Below are positions 32,444 through 40,248 of a stretch of 64,000 bases of DNA, one piece after another. The stretch is from Kocuria sp. (GTDB lineage Bacteria; Actinomycetota; Actinomycetes; Actinomycetales; Micrococcaceae), in NCBI RefSeq assembly GCF_030530945.1, contig NZ_JAUMTZ010000006.1, positions 42,271 to 106,270 of the forward strand, read 5' to 3'. The notes beneath the pieces are model-generated. The model saw only the letters and a program-made list of their open reading frames with translations. It did not search any database and was not told where the DNA came from. Both the position numbers and the translations under genes were made by a program. Within the stretch, counting starts at the first letter, position 1; each line of letters starts with the position of its first letter.

Positions 32444-32692
32444 AGCGCGGGATCTCCTAGAGCTGGGGACGAGGACCTGGAACGGGAACGGTGCGGGTGC
32501 GCGCTCTCATCGGGGACGACGGTGGCCCAGCGGCGCTTCGGCGGCGCGTCCAGGACGCGCGTGATGTTCGGGCACACACGTTACCCTCATTCGTTCACGG
32601 CCCACCACACCGCGGGAAGTGCGCGGGTCCCCGGGCGGCTGGCACGACGGCGGGTCGTGTGACCCAGGGGACACGGCGGCCACGTGCCCGGA

Positions 32693-32698
32693 TATGCT
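32693..32698 (+). promoter_or_regulatory. glyA: -10 box of the glyA-folD operon
   Basis: TATGCT lies 36 bases before the glyA ATG and gives a leader of about 30 nt that holds the GAAGGTGGAG ribosome site. Confidence 0.55.
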
Positions 32699-32733
32699 GG
32701 AGCGGACCCTGTCGTGGACAAAGAAGGTGGAGC

Positions 32734-34020
32734 ATGTCGGACAACCAGGCGCCAGCCGTGACCAATCAGCCGCTGTCGGAGGTGGACCCGGACGTCGCCC
32801 GGGCCATCCAGGACGAACTGGGGCGCCAGCGCTCCACCCTTGAGATGATCGCGTCCGAGAACTTCGCCCCGCGCGCCGTGCTCGAGGCGCAGGGCTCCGT
32901 GCTGACCAACAAGTACGCGGAGGGCTACCCCGGGCGGCGCTACTACGGCGGCTGCGAGTACGTGGACGTTGTGGAGAACCTCGCCCGCGACCGTGCCTGC
33001 GAACTGTTCGGCGCCGACCACGCGAACGTGCAGCCCCACTCGGGTGCGCAGGCCAACACCGCGGTGATGGCCGCCCTGATGCAGCCCGGTGACACCCTCA
33101 TGGGCCTCTCCCTGGCCCACGGCGGTCACCTCACCCACGGGATGAAGATCAACGTGTCCGGCAAGCTCTACAACATCGCCGCGTACGAGGTGGACCCGCA
33201 GAGCTACCGGATCGACATGGACAAGGTGCGGGAGACCGCGCTGGAGGCCCGCCCCTCCGTGATCGTGGCCGGCTGGTCCGCCTACTCGCGCCAGCTGGAC
33301 TTCGAGGCGTTCCGCTCCATCGCGGACGAGGTGGGCGCCAAGCTGTGGGTGGACATGGCCCACTTCGCGGGCCTCGTGGCCGCCGGGCTGCACCCCAACC
33401 CCGTGCCCCACGCGCACGTGACCACCTCCACGGTGCACAAGACCCTCGCAGGGCCCCGCTCCGGCGTGATCCTGTGCGAGGCGGACCTGAAGAAGAAGAT
33501 CGACTCCGCCGTGTTCCCGGGCCAGCAGGGCGGGCCCCTCATGCACGCGATCGCGGGCAAGGCCGTGGCGTTCAAGATCGCCGCGTCCGAGGAGTTCCGC
33601 GAGCGCCAGCAGCGCACCGTCGAGGGCGCCCAGATCCTGGCCGAGCGGCTGAACTCCCCGGACGTCGCCGAGCACGGGGTGTCCGTGCTCACGGGTGGCA
33701 CGGACGTGCACCTCACCCTCGTGGACCTGCGCGACTCCGAGCTGGACGGCAAGCAGGCCGAGGACCTGCTGCACCAGGCGGGGATCACGGTGAACCGCAA
33801 CGCGGTGCCGTGGGACCCGCGTCCGCCCATGGTGACCTCCGGGCTGCGCATCGGGACCCCGGCCCTGGCCACCCGCGGCTTCGGTGCGGAGGAGTTCACG
33901 GAGGTCGCGGACGTCATCGCCGAGGCGCTCAAGCCGGGCGCGGACGTCCCGGCCCTGCGCTCCCGTGTGGACGCGCTGACCGAGCAGTTCCCCCTGTACC
34001 CCGGCCTCGAGGAGTGGTGA
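32734..34020 (+). CDS. glyA: Serine hydroxymethyltransferase
   Basis: GlyA is the PLP enzyme that interconverts serine and glycine while loading THF as 5,10-methylene-THF. The 428 residues include LEMIASENFAPRAVLEAQGS, YAEGYPGRRYYGGCEYVD, WVDMAHFAGL and TVHKTLAGPRSG with the PLP lysine Lys236. GAAGGTGGAG just before the ATG decides the start. The stop is two bases from the folD ATG, so translation is probably coupled. The pairing with folD provides both one-carbon loading and oxidation in one transcript. Confidence 0.98.
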   Translation: MSDNQAPAVTNQPLSEVDPDVARAIQDELGRQRSTLEMIASENFAPRAVLEAQGSVLTNKYAEGYPGRRYYGGCEYVDVVENLARDRACELFGADHANVQPHSGAQANTAVMAALMQPGDTLMGLSLAHGGHLTHGMKINVSGKLYNIAAYEVDPQSYRIDMDKVRETALEARPSVIVAGWSAYSRQLDFEAFRSIADEVGAKLWVDMAHFAGLVAAGLHPNPVPHAHVTTSTVHKTLAGPRSGVILCEADLKKKIDSAVFPGQQGGPLMHAIAGKAVAFKIAASEEFRERQQRTVEGAQILAERLNSPDVAEHGVSVLTGGTDVHLTLVDLRDSELDGKQAEDLLHQAGITVNRNAVPWDPRPPMVTSGLRIGTPALATRGFGAEEFTEVADVIAEALKPGADVPALRSRVDALTEQFPLYPGLEEW

Positions 34021-34022
34021 GT

Positions 34023-34913
34023 ATGACGGCACGCACACTTGACGGCAGGGCCACCGCCGCACAGATCAAGTCCGAGCTCACCGAGCGCGTCTCCCGCCTG
34101 CGCGAGCAGGGCGTGGTCCCCGGACTGGGGACCGTGCTCGTGGGCGACGACCCCGGGTCCCGCTCCTACGTGGCGGGCAAGCACCGGGACTGCGAGCAGG
34201 TGGGCATCGCGTCCATCCGCCGTGAGCTGCCGGAGGACGCCTCCCAGGAGGAGCTCGAGCGCGTCATCGACGAGCTCAACGAGGACCCCCGGTGCACCGG
34301 CTACATCGTGCAGCTGCCCCTGCCCGCGCACATGGACACGAACGCCGTCCTGGAGCGGATAGACCCCGCCAAGGACGCGGACGGGCTGCACCCCACCAAC
34401 CTGGGGCGGCTGGTGCTCAACGTCAACGGGGAGATGACCTCCCCGCTGCCGTGTACGCCCAACGGGATCGTGGAGCTGCTCTCCCGCCACGGCGTGGAGC
34501 TGGCGGGACGTCACGTGCTGGTGGTCGGCCGCGGCGTGACCGTGGGGCGCCCCATCGGTCTGCTGCTCACCCGCAGGGAGATCAACGCGACCGTGACCCT
34601 TGCCCACACCGGCACCACGAACCTGCCGGAGCTGCTGGGGCAGGCGGACGTGGTGGTGGCGGCCGCGGGCCGTCCCCACATGGTCACCGCGGAGCAGGTC
34701 AAGCCCGGGGCCGTGCTGCTGGACGTGGGCGTCTCGCGCGTCCCGGACCCGGAGACGGGCAAGGGGAAGCTCACCGGGGACATCGACCCCGCCGCCGCCG
34801 AGCGCGCCTCCTGGATGTCCCCGAACCCCGGGGGCGTGGGGCCCATGACGCGCGCCATGCTGCTGGTCAACGTGGTGGAGTCCTGCGAACGGCAGGCCGC
34901 GCACACGGAGTGA
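34023..34913 (+). CDS. folD: Methylenetetrahydrofolate dehydrogenase / cyclohydrolase
   Basis: FolD oxidises 5,10-methylene-THF with NADP and hydrolyses the methenyl form to 10-formyl-THF. The 296 residues contain VLVGDDPGSRSYVAGKHRDCEQVGI with the catalytic lysine, QLPLPAHMD, DPAKDADGLHP.N.G and PCTPNGIVELL. The nucleotide motif is VVGRGVTVGRPIGLLL, and the C terminus is TPGGVGPMT-like (NPGGVGPMTRAML). The start lies two bases after the glyA stop; GAGGAG within the glyA end serves as ribosome site. A terminator hairpin follows at 34930-34980. Confidence 0.98.
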   Translation: MTARTLDGRATAAQIKSELTERVSRLREQGVVPGLGTVLVGDDPGSRSYVAGKHRDCEQVGIASIRRELPEDASQEELERVIDELNEDPRCTGYIVQLPLPAHMDTNAVLERIDPAKDADGLHPTNLGRLVLNVNGEMTSPLPCTPNGIVELLSRHGVELAGRHVLVVGRGVTVGRPIGLLLTRREINATVTLAHTGTTNLPELLGQADVVVAAAGRPHMVTAEQVKPGAVLLDVGVSRVPDPETGKGKLTGDIDPAAAERASWMSPNPGGVGPMTRAMLLVNVVESCERQAAHTE

Positions 34914-34929
34914 CTCCCAGCGCACGCGC

Positions 34930-34980
34930 ACGACGCCGCCCGGTCCCCTCCCGTGGGAGAGGACCGGGCGGCTTCGTCGT
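34930..34980 (+). terminator. glyA-folD terminator with ACGACGCC arms
   Basis: ACGACGCCGCCCGGTCC and further bases pair with GGACCGGGCGGCTTCGTCGT almost to a two-base loop near 34953, with a few mismatches. It is another member of the repeated ACGACGCC hairpin group. Confidence 0.8.
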
Positions 34981-35046
34981 CCCGGGGCGGTCCGTGCGGT
35001 GCGGCCCGGGGTCGGCGTCGATTCGGCGCGCCCGGCGGGGTTTGAG

Positions 35047-35052
35047 ACAATG
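35047..35052 (+). promoter_or_regulatory. -10-like box before the small membrane protein gene
   Basis: A GACAAT hexamer ends about six bases before the ATG at 35058, matching the leaderless pattern but with a weaker hexamer. Confidence 0.3.
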
Positions 35053-35057
35053 GGCCC

Positions 35058-35585
35058 ATGCAGCCGATCGGATCCTCGTCCCCCCGTCCCGCCGACGCCA
35101 CTGAGACCCCCCGTTCGGGTCGCACCGCGCTGTGGGGGACCCTGATCGGGCTGGCCGTGCTGGTGGTCGTGTTCGCGGTGGCGCTGCTGCAGGCCGCGCA
35201 CGCCAACTCGCTGCTCGGCTGGATCCTCGCGGGGATCGCGCTGGGCTGGCTCATGCTGGCCGTGTGGGCGCTGTCCATGGTGCGCAGGGCCGCGGCCTTC
35301 GGGCGTGAGCAGGTGCGCCAGGCGCAGGAGCAGTTCCAGGCGCAGCAGGGTAGGGCGCCAGCGGCCCCCGCGGGTCCCGGCCAGTCCCTGCGGGACGAGA
35401 AGCTCGCCCACGGCATGCAGGTGATCCTGGTGCAGTCCTCGGTGGTCAAGGAGCAGCTGTCCTCGCCCGAGCCCGAGCCCGAGCAGATCAGCCGCGCCCT
35501 GGAGACCATCGACATGACCGCCGCCAACGGACTGCGCAGCCTCCGGGACTCCGGAACCCCGGTCAGCGGTACCGTGGTGGACTGA
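35058..35585 (+). CDS. Hypothetical two-helix membrane protein
   Basis: This 175-residue protein has two close membrane helices (about residues 23-46 and 52-75). A basic, Gln-rich helical stretch (REQVRQAQEQFQAQQ) and a cytoplasmic C-terminal segment follow. The family is not recognised. The gene stands between the folD terminator and xth. A hairpin with GGCGTCGT sequence follows it at about 35597-35635. Confidence 0.7.
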   Translation: MQPIGSSSPRPADATETPRSGRTALWGTLIGLAVLVVVFAVALLQAAHANSLLGWILAGIALGWLMLAVWALSMVRRAAAFGREQVRQAQEQFQAQQGRAPAAPAGPGQSLRDEKLAHGMQVILVQSSVVKEQLSSPEPEPEQISRALETIDMTAANGLRSLRDSGTPVSGTVVD

Positions 35586-35596
35586 CAGCGCCAGGG

Positions 35597-35635
35597 GCCG
35601 TGCGGCGTCGTCGGGGAACGACGGAGGCCCACGGC
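35597..35635 (+). terminator. Hairpin after the small membrane protein gene
   Basis: CGTCGT (35606-35611) pairs with ACGACG (35618-35623), and GCCGT/ACGGC extend it outside. It is short and imperfect, but carries the recurring GCGGCGTCGT sequence. Confidence 0.4.
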
Positions 35636-35668
35636 ACGGACCGCAGACGAACGAGGAGACACCCGCAG

Positions 35669-36508
35669 ATGACGCAGCCCCGGCAGAGCGTACGCATCGC
35701 CACGGTGAACGTGAACGGCATCCGCGCGGCCTACCGCCGCGGCATGGCCGACTGGCTCGCCCCGCGCGGGGTGGACCTGCTGTGCCTGCAGGAGGTGCGC
35801 GCGCCGGACAAGATCACCCGTGAGCTGCTGGACGAGGACGTCTGGGACATTCGCCACGCCGAGGCCGCCGCCAAGGGGCGCGCGGGCGTGGCCATCGCCA
35901 CGCGGCGGGACGCCTTCGAGGGCGCGCTGCTGCCTACCGCCTCCCGCGTGGGCATCGGGGAGGACTACTTCGACCACGCCGGGCGGTGGATCGAGAACGA
36001 CGTCACCCTGCCGAACGGCGAGACGCTCACGCTGGTCTCCGCCTACGTGCACTCCGGTGAGGTGGACACGCCCAAGCAGGCGGACAAGTACCGCTTCATG
36101 GACGCCATGCTCACCCGGCTGCCGCAGCTGGCCTCCGGGAGCGACCACGCCCTGGTGGTGGGAGACCTGAACGTGGGTCACACCGAGCGCGACATCAAGA
36201 ACTGGAAGGGCAACGTGAAGAACGCGGGTTTCCTCCCCGAGGAGCGCGCCTACTTCGACCGTTTCTTCGGGGACGTGGGGTACGTGGACGTGGCCCGCGC
36301 CCTCGCCGGGGACGTTGCCGGGCCCTACACGTGGTGGTCCTACCGCGGCAAGGCGTTCGACACGGACGCCGGGTGGCGCATCGACTACCACATGGCCACC
36401 CCCGGCCTCGCGGCGCGTGCCGAGAGCGCCACCGTGGACCGCGCGGGGAGCTACGACACCCGCTTCTCCGACCACGCCCCGCTCGTCGTGGACTACCGCC
36501 TGGACTGA
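35669..36508 (+). CDS. xth: Exodeoxyribonuclease III
   Basis: This 279-residue enzyme of the exonuclease III/AP-endonuclease family cuts at abasic sites in base-excision repair and degrades 3' ends. Visible motifs are NVNGIRAAYRRGMADWL, LCLQEVRA with the metal-binding Glu, and GDLNVGHTERDIKNWKGN with the catalytic Asp/Asn. WRIDYHMATPGLA and SDHAPLVVDY, with the catalytic Asp-His, complete the set. GAGGAGAC lies ten bases before the ATG. It is followed by an 8-bp hairpin and then trpS. Confidence 0.95.
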   Translation: MTQPRQSVRIATVNVNGIRAAYRRGMADWLAPRGVDLLCLQEVRAPDKITRELLDEDVWDIRHAEAAAKGRAGVAIATRRDAFEGALLPTASRVGIGEDYFDHAGRWIENDVTLPNGETLTLVSAYVHSGEVDTPKQADKYRFMDAMLTRLPQLASGSDHALVVGDLNVGHTERDIKNWKGNVKNAGFLPEERAYFDRFFGDVGYVDVARALAGDVAGPYTWWSYRGKAFDTDAGWRIDYHMATPGLAARAESATVDRAGSYDTRFSDHAPLVVDYRLD

Positions 36509-36538
36509 GCGCGCGGCCAGACCCCGTACCCGCACCGT

Positions 36539-36557
36539 GCGGCCCGCACCGGGCCGC
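36539..36557 (+). terminator. Hairpin between xth and trpS
   Basis: GCGGCCCG (36539-36546) and CGGGCCGC (36550-36557) pair perfectly around the loop CAC. It ends just before the trpS ribosome site, so it could also lie in a trpS leader. Confidence 0.5.
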
Positions 36558-36581
36558 CAGCACCGAAAGAAGACTGCCACC

Positions 36582-37610
36582 GTGAGCGAACAGAGCACCC
36601 CCAGGACCTCGACCCCCCGCGTGGTGTCCGGCGTCCAGCCCTCCGCGGACTCCCTGCACCTGGGCAACTACGTGGGAGCCCTGCGCAACTGGGTGGACAT
36701 GCAGCGGGAGAACGACTGCGTGTTCTTCGTGGCGGACCTGCACTCGATCACCACGGGACAGGATCCCGCGAGCATGCAGGAACGCACCCGCGTGACCGCG
36801 GCGCAGTACATCGCCGCCGGGATCGACCCCGAGCGCTCCACCCTGCTCATCCAGTCCCAGGTGCCGGAGCACACGCAGCTCGCATGGGTGCTCAACTGCA
36901 TCACCGGCTACGGCGAGGCCGCCCGGATGACCCAGTTCAAGGACAAGTCCCTGAAACAGGGCGCGGAGAACACCACGGTGGGCCTGTTCACCTACCCCGT
37001 GCTCATGGCTGCGGACATCCTGGTGTACCAGGCCAACCAGGTCCCGGTGGGGGAGGACCAGCGCCAGCACCTGGAGCTGACCCGCACCCTCGCGCAGCGC
37101 TTCAACTCCCGCTTCGGGGAGACCTTCGCGGTCCCGGACGCCAAGATCCTGGAGAACTCCGCCAAGGTGTACGACCTGCAGAACCCCACGGCCAAGATGT
37201 CCAAGTCCGCTCCCTCGGACGCGGGGCTCGTCCGGCTGCTGGACCCGGCCAAGGTCAACGCCAAGAAGATCAAGTCCGCGGTCACGGACGACGGCACCGA
37301 GGTCCGCTTCGACCGCCAGGGCAAGCCCGGGGTCTCCAACCTGCTGACCATCTACTCCTCCCTCACCGGCACCCCGGTGGCCGAGCTGGAAGAGCAGTAC
37401 GAGGGCAAGATGTACGGCCACCTCAAGGTGGACCTCGCCGAGGTGGTCTCGCAGACGCTGGAACCCATCCAGCAGCGGGCACAGGAGCTCCTGGACGACC
37501 CCGCCGAGCTGGACCGCCTGCTCGCCCGGGGCGCGCAGAAGGGCCGGGAGATCGCCGCCGACACCCTCGCGCAGGTCTACGACCGCATGGGCTTCCTGCC
37601 CGCACGATGA
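36582..37610 (+). CDS. trpS: Tryptophanyl-tRNA synthetase
   Basis: TrpS charges tRNA-Trp. The 342 residues are a normal length for the class Ic enzyme. The HIGH-type motif is in SADSLHLGNYVGAL, and the KMSKS motif is exact in TAKMSKSAPSD. Also visible are YPVLMAADILVYQAN and VPVGEDQRQHLELTR, with the residues for tryptophan and ATP binding. The start is GTG 36582 with GAAAGAAG upstream. The following 2'-5' RNA ligase-like and YihY genes keep the order often seen after trpS in actinobacteria. Confidence 0.97.
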   Translation: MSEQSTPRTSTPRVVSGVQPSADSLHLGNYVGALRNWVDMQRENDCVFFVADLHSITTGQDPASMQERTRVTAAQYIAAGIDPERSTLLIQSQVPEHTQLAWVLNCITGYGEAARMTQFKDKSLKQGAENTTVGLFTYPVLMAADILVYQANQVPVGEDQRQHLELTRTLAQRFNSRFGETFAVPDAKILENSAKVYDLQNPTAKMSKSAPSDAGLVRLLDPAKVNAKKIKSAVTDDGTEVRFDRQGKPGVSNLLTIYSSLTGTPVAELEEQYEGKMYGHLKVDLAEVVSQTLEPIQQRAQELLDDPAELDRLLARGAQKGREIAADTLAQVYDRMGFLPAR

Positions 37611-37640
37611 ACCGCTGTGCCGGGCGTCACACCGGTGGGC

Positions 37641-37646
37641 TAGTGT
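37641..37646 (+). promoter_or_regulatory. -10 box upstream of the RNA ligase-like gene
   Basis: TAGTGT lies 28 bases before the chosen GTG start and would give a leader just long enough for the GGAGGAGG site. Confidence 0.4.
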
Positions 37647-37674
37647 GGGTCCCGGTCGAGGGGAGGAGGGGCGC

Positions 37675-38244
37675 GTGAGCGAGAACTGCGCTTCCCCCAC
37701 CCTGCGCCCGGGGCGGACCTACGCCGGGGTGGTCATCCCGCTCCCCGAACCGACGGCCCAGGAGCTGCGGGACTGGCGGGAGTCCTTCGGGGACCCCCGG
37801 GCGAGGACCGTTCCCGCTCACATCACCCTCATGATCTCCCCCGTTGAGCGCAACTGGGAGCAGCTCTCCGCCCACGTGCGGGACGTGGCCGCCCGGTGCG
37901 AGCCCTTCCACGTGCAGCTCAGCGGCACGGGCACGTTCCGCCCCGTCACCCCGGTGGTGTACCTGCGGGTGGGCCGCGGTCACCAGCAGTGCGTGACCCT
38001 GCACCAGATGCTGCACGCCCGCAGTGTGGAGTCCGCCTCCCCGTTCGACTACCACCCGCACGTGACTCTCGCCCACGGCGGCAGCCAGGAGACGCTGGAC
38101 CGGGCGCAGGAGACGTTGCGCACCTACCGCGCTGGCTTCCTGGTGGACGGGGTGCACCTCTACGAGTGCGCTCACGACGGATCCTGGGACCTGCGCGAGC
38201 ACATCCCCTTGGGACTGCCCGCCGGTGGCCATGGCCCGCACTGA
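37675..38244 (+). CDS. 2'-5' RNA ligase / cyclic phosphodiesterase-like (2H family) protein
   Basis: This 189-residue protein belongs to the 2H phosphoesterase superfamily. Both His-x-Thr signatures are present: PAHITLMI and YHPHVTLAHG. Members open 2',3'-cyclic phosphates or join 2'-5' RNA ends; the true substrate here is unknown. The start GTG 37675 has a strong GGAGGAGG eight bases upstream. Its 3' end overlaps the start of the YihY gene by up to 20 bases, so the two are co-transcribed. Confidence 0.88.
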   Translation: MSENCASPTLRPGRTYAGVVIPLPEPTAQELRDWRESFGDPRARTVPAHITLMISPVERNWEQLSAHVRDVAARCEPFHVQLSGTGTFRPVTPVVYLRVGRGHQQCVTLHQMLHARSVESASPFDYHPHVTLAHGGSQETLDRAQETLRTYRAGFLVDGVHLYECAHDGSWDLREHIPLGLPAGGHGPH

Positions 38245-39403
38245 CCCGCCCCCGGTGGTCCCCTCGCTCACGGACCGGGCCGGGCTCGTCGCCGAGCACC
38301 GGCGGCTGCGCGCTGCGCGGCGCGAACTGGCCGCGCAGGAGGCTCCCGCGGGGCAGCGTGTGGGCGCCTTCTTCGCGTGGGTCTTCGCCCGATTCATGGC
38401 CCTGTTCCCCGCGCGCGTGGTGGCCCACTACATGTTCCACGGCGGTCCGCTCATGGCGGCGGGCATGGCCTACCAGCTGCTGTTCGCCTCCACCGCCCTG
38501 CTCGTCATCTTCTTCTCCGGCCTGGCCACGTTCCTGGGCACGAACTCACCGCTGCAGCAGAGTCTCGTGGCGGGGGTCGTGGCGAACATCCCTGGGCTGC
38601 TGGACGTGGGCGACGGCACCGGGGGAGTGATCCCCCTGTCGCTGCTCGAGGACACGGGCCCGTTCTCGGTGGCCTCCACCGTGGCCGGCGCGGTGCTGCT
38701 CTTCACGGCCTGGCGCTGGGTCGCGGGAGTCCGCCTGGCCACCCGCCGGATGTTCGAGCTGCCCCCGGCGCCAGGAATCCCCATGGCTGCCGTGCCCCGC
38801 GACCTCCTGTGGCTCGTGGTGGTCGGCCTGCTGCTCCTCGTCTCGGCCACGGTCAGCGTGGTGGCCTCGGGCGCCGTGGACGGCGTGGTGGGGTGGCTCG
38901 GGGACATCGGACTCACCCGCGTGCAGCCCTGGCTGGACGGCGGCGGGCGGTCCGCGTTCACGTTCGCGGTGGGCCTGGTGGTGGACTGCCTCACCAGTCT
39001 CGCCCTGGTCCGGGGGGTCGCGCAGCTGAAGCTCCACCGCAGGGCGCTCGCCGCCACGGTCCTCGTGGGGGCGGTGGGTTCGCAGGCCCTGCGCTACGGC
39101 GGCAGCTCGGTGATCGGAGGCGCCTCCGGCAACCCCTACCTGCTCTCCGTGGCCGTGCTGGTGGGTGTGCTGCTGTGGTTCAACCTCTACGGGCAGATCC
39201 TGCTGCTGGCCGCCGCGACCGGTGCCGTGGTCCAGGCCGACATCCGGGGAGCGAGGGCCCAGCCCGAGCGCGAGGACCGCGCCGTCACGGTGGTCCCCAC
39301 CTCGGCCCTGCCCGACGCCGCTCGCGGGGCGGACGCGCAGCCCGCCATCCGCTGCCCCCGCCGGGGCGACGGGTCCGGCGACCCCCAGCACCCCGACCCA
39401 TGA
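38225..39403 (+). CDS. YihY/BrkB-family inner-membrane protein
   Basis: This protein of about 392 residues has the six-helix YihY/BrkB membrane domain (about residues 55-340). Family features include HYMFHGGPLMAAGMAYQLLF near the N terminus and WFNLYGQILLLAAATGA near the end. A hydrophilic tail of about 55 residues follows. The family is widespread and its function is uncertain; it was once thought to include ribonuclease BN. The start may be GTG 38225 or ATG 38231; both overlap the upstream gene. It is convergent with sdhB. Confidence 0.9.
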   Translation: MAMARTDPPPVVPSLTDRAGLVAEHRRLRAARRELAAQEAPAGQRVGAFFAWVFARFMALFPARVVAHYMFHGGPLMAAGMAYQLLFASTALLVIFFSGLATFLGTNSPLQQSLVAGVVANIPGLLDVGDGTGGVIPLSLLEDTGPFSVASTVAGAVLLFTAWRWVAGVRLATRRMFELPPAPGIPMAAVPRDLLWLVVVGLLLLVSATVSVVASGAVDGVVGWLGDIGLTRVQPWLDGGGRSAFTFAVGLVVDCLTSLALVRGVAQLKLHRRALAATVLVGAVGSQALRYGGSSVIGGASGNPYLLSVAVLVGVLLWFNLYGQILLLAAATGAVVQADIRGARAQPEREDRAVTVVPTSALPDAARGADAQPAIRCPRRGDGSGDPQHPDP

Positions 39404-39407
39404 CATC

Positions 39408-39448
39408 CCCGCGCCCCCGTACCCGGGTTTGTGTTCCGGGGGCCGCGG
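39408..39448. terminator. Bidirectional hairpin between the YihY gene and sdhB
   Basis: CCCGCGCCCCCG (39408-39419) pairs with CGGGGGCCGCGG (39437-39448) with one bulge. It lies in the 62-bp gap between convergent genes. Confidence 0.6.
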
Positions 39449-39465
39449 TGGTGCTCAGGCCGTGG

Positions 39466-40248
39466 TCACACGGCGGCGGCGAACACCGCCTTCTTGACCT
39501 CGGCGATGGCCTTGGTCACCTGGATGCCACGGGGGCATGCCTCGGTGCAGTTGAAGGTGGTGCGGCAGCGCCACACACCCTCCTTGTCGTTGAGGATCTC
39601 CAGGCGCATGTCACCCGCCTGGTCGCGGGAGTCGAAGATGAACCGGTGGGCGTTCACGATCGCCGCCGGGCCGAAGTACTGCCCGTCCGTCCAGAACACG
39701 GGGCACGAGGACGTGCACGCCGCGCACAGGATGCACTTGGTGGTGTCGTCGAAGCGCGCGCGGTCCTCCTGGGACTGGTACCGCTCCCCGGTGGGGGTGT
39801 GGTCCTCGTTCACCAGGAACGGCATGATCTCGCGGTAGGACTGGAAGAACGGCTCCATGTCCACGATCAGGTCCTTCTCGCACGGCAGGCCCTTGATGGG
39901 CTCCACCGTGATGGGCTTGGACAGGTCCAGGTCCTTGAGCAGGGTCTTGCAGGCCAGCCGGTTGCGGCCGTTGATGCGCATGGCGTCCGAGCCGCACACG
40001 CCGTGGGCGCACGAGCGTCGGAAGGACAGCGAGCCGTCCAGCTCCCACTTGACCTTGTGCAGGGCGTCCAGCACACGGTCCGTGCCGTACATGGTGAGCT
40101 TCCACTCGTCCCAGTGGGCCTCGGTCTCGAACTCGGGGTCGTAGCGGCGGACCTGGAGCACCACGTCGTACGTGGGGATGCTCTCCCCGCCCTCGTCGGC
40201 GGTCTGCTGAGCGTCCTGGTTCTGGTTCTCGGTGACTGCTGTGGACAT
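39466..40248 (-). CDS. sdhB: Succinate dehydrogenase iron-sulfur subunit
   Basis: SdhB carries electrons from the flavin to the membrane anchor in complex II. The 260 residues hold all three cluster-binding groups: the 2Fe-2S set in SCAHGVCGSDAMRINGRNRLAC, the 4Fe-4S set in CILCAACTSSCP, and the third set in CRTTFNCTEACPRGI. The ATG overlaps the sdhA stop in the sequence TGATG. It is the last gene of sdhCDAB, as in many bacteria. Confidence 0.98.
   Translation of the reverse strand: MSTAVTENQNQDAQQTADEGGESIPTYDVVLQVRRYDPEFETEAHWDEWKLTMYGTDRVLDALHKVKWELDGSLSFRRSCAHGVCGSDAMRINGRNRLACKTLLKDLDLSKPITVEPIKGLPCEKDLIVDMEPFFQSYREIMPFLVNEDHTPTGERYQSQEDRARFDDTTKCILCAACTSSCPVFWTDGQYFGPAAIVNAHRFIFDSRDQAGDMRLEILNDKEGVWRCRTTFNCTEACPRGIQVTKAIAEVKKAVFAAAV

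Noticed and set aside
28502..32662. A very long open frame on the plus strand, antisense to the HAD-GH65 gene and neighbours
   Set aside because: GC-rich genes leave long open antisense frames. The sequence is His/Val/Gly/Arg-rich, has no domain and crosses several real genes.
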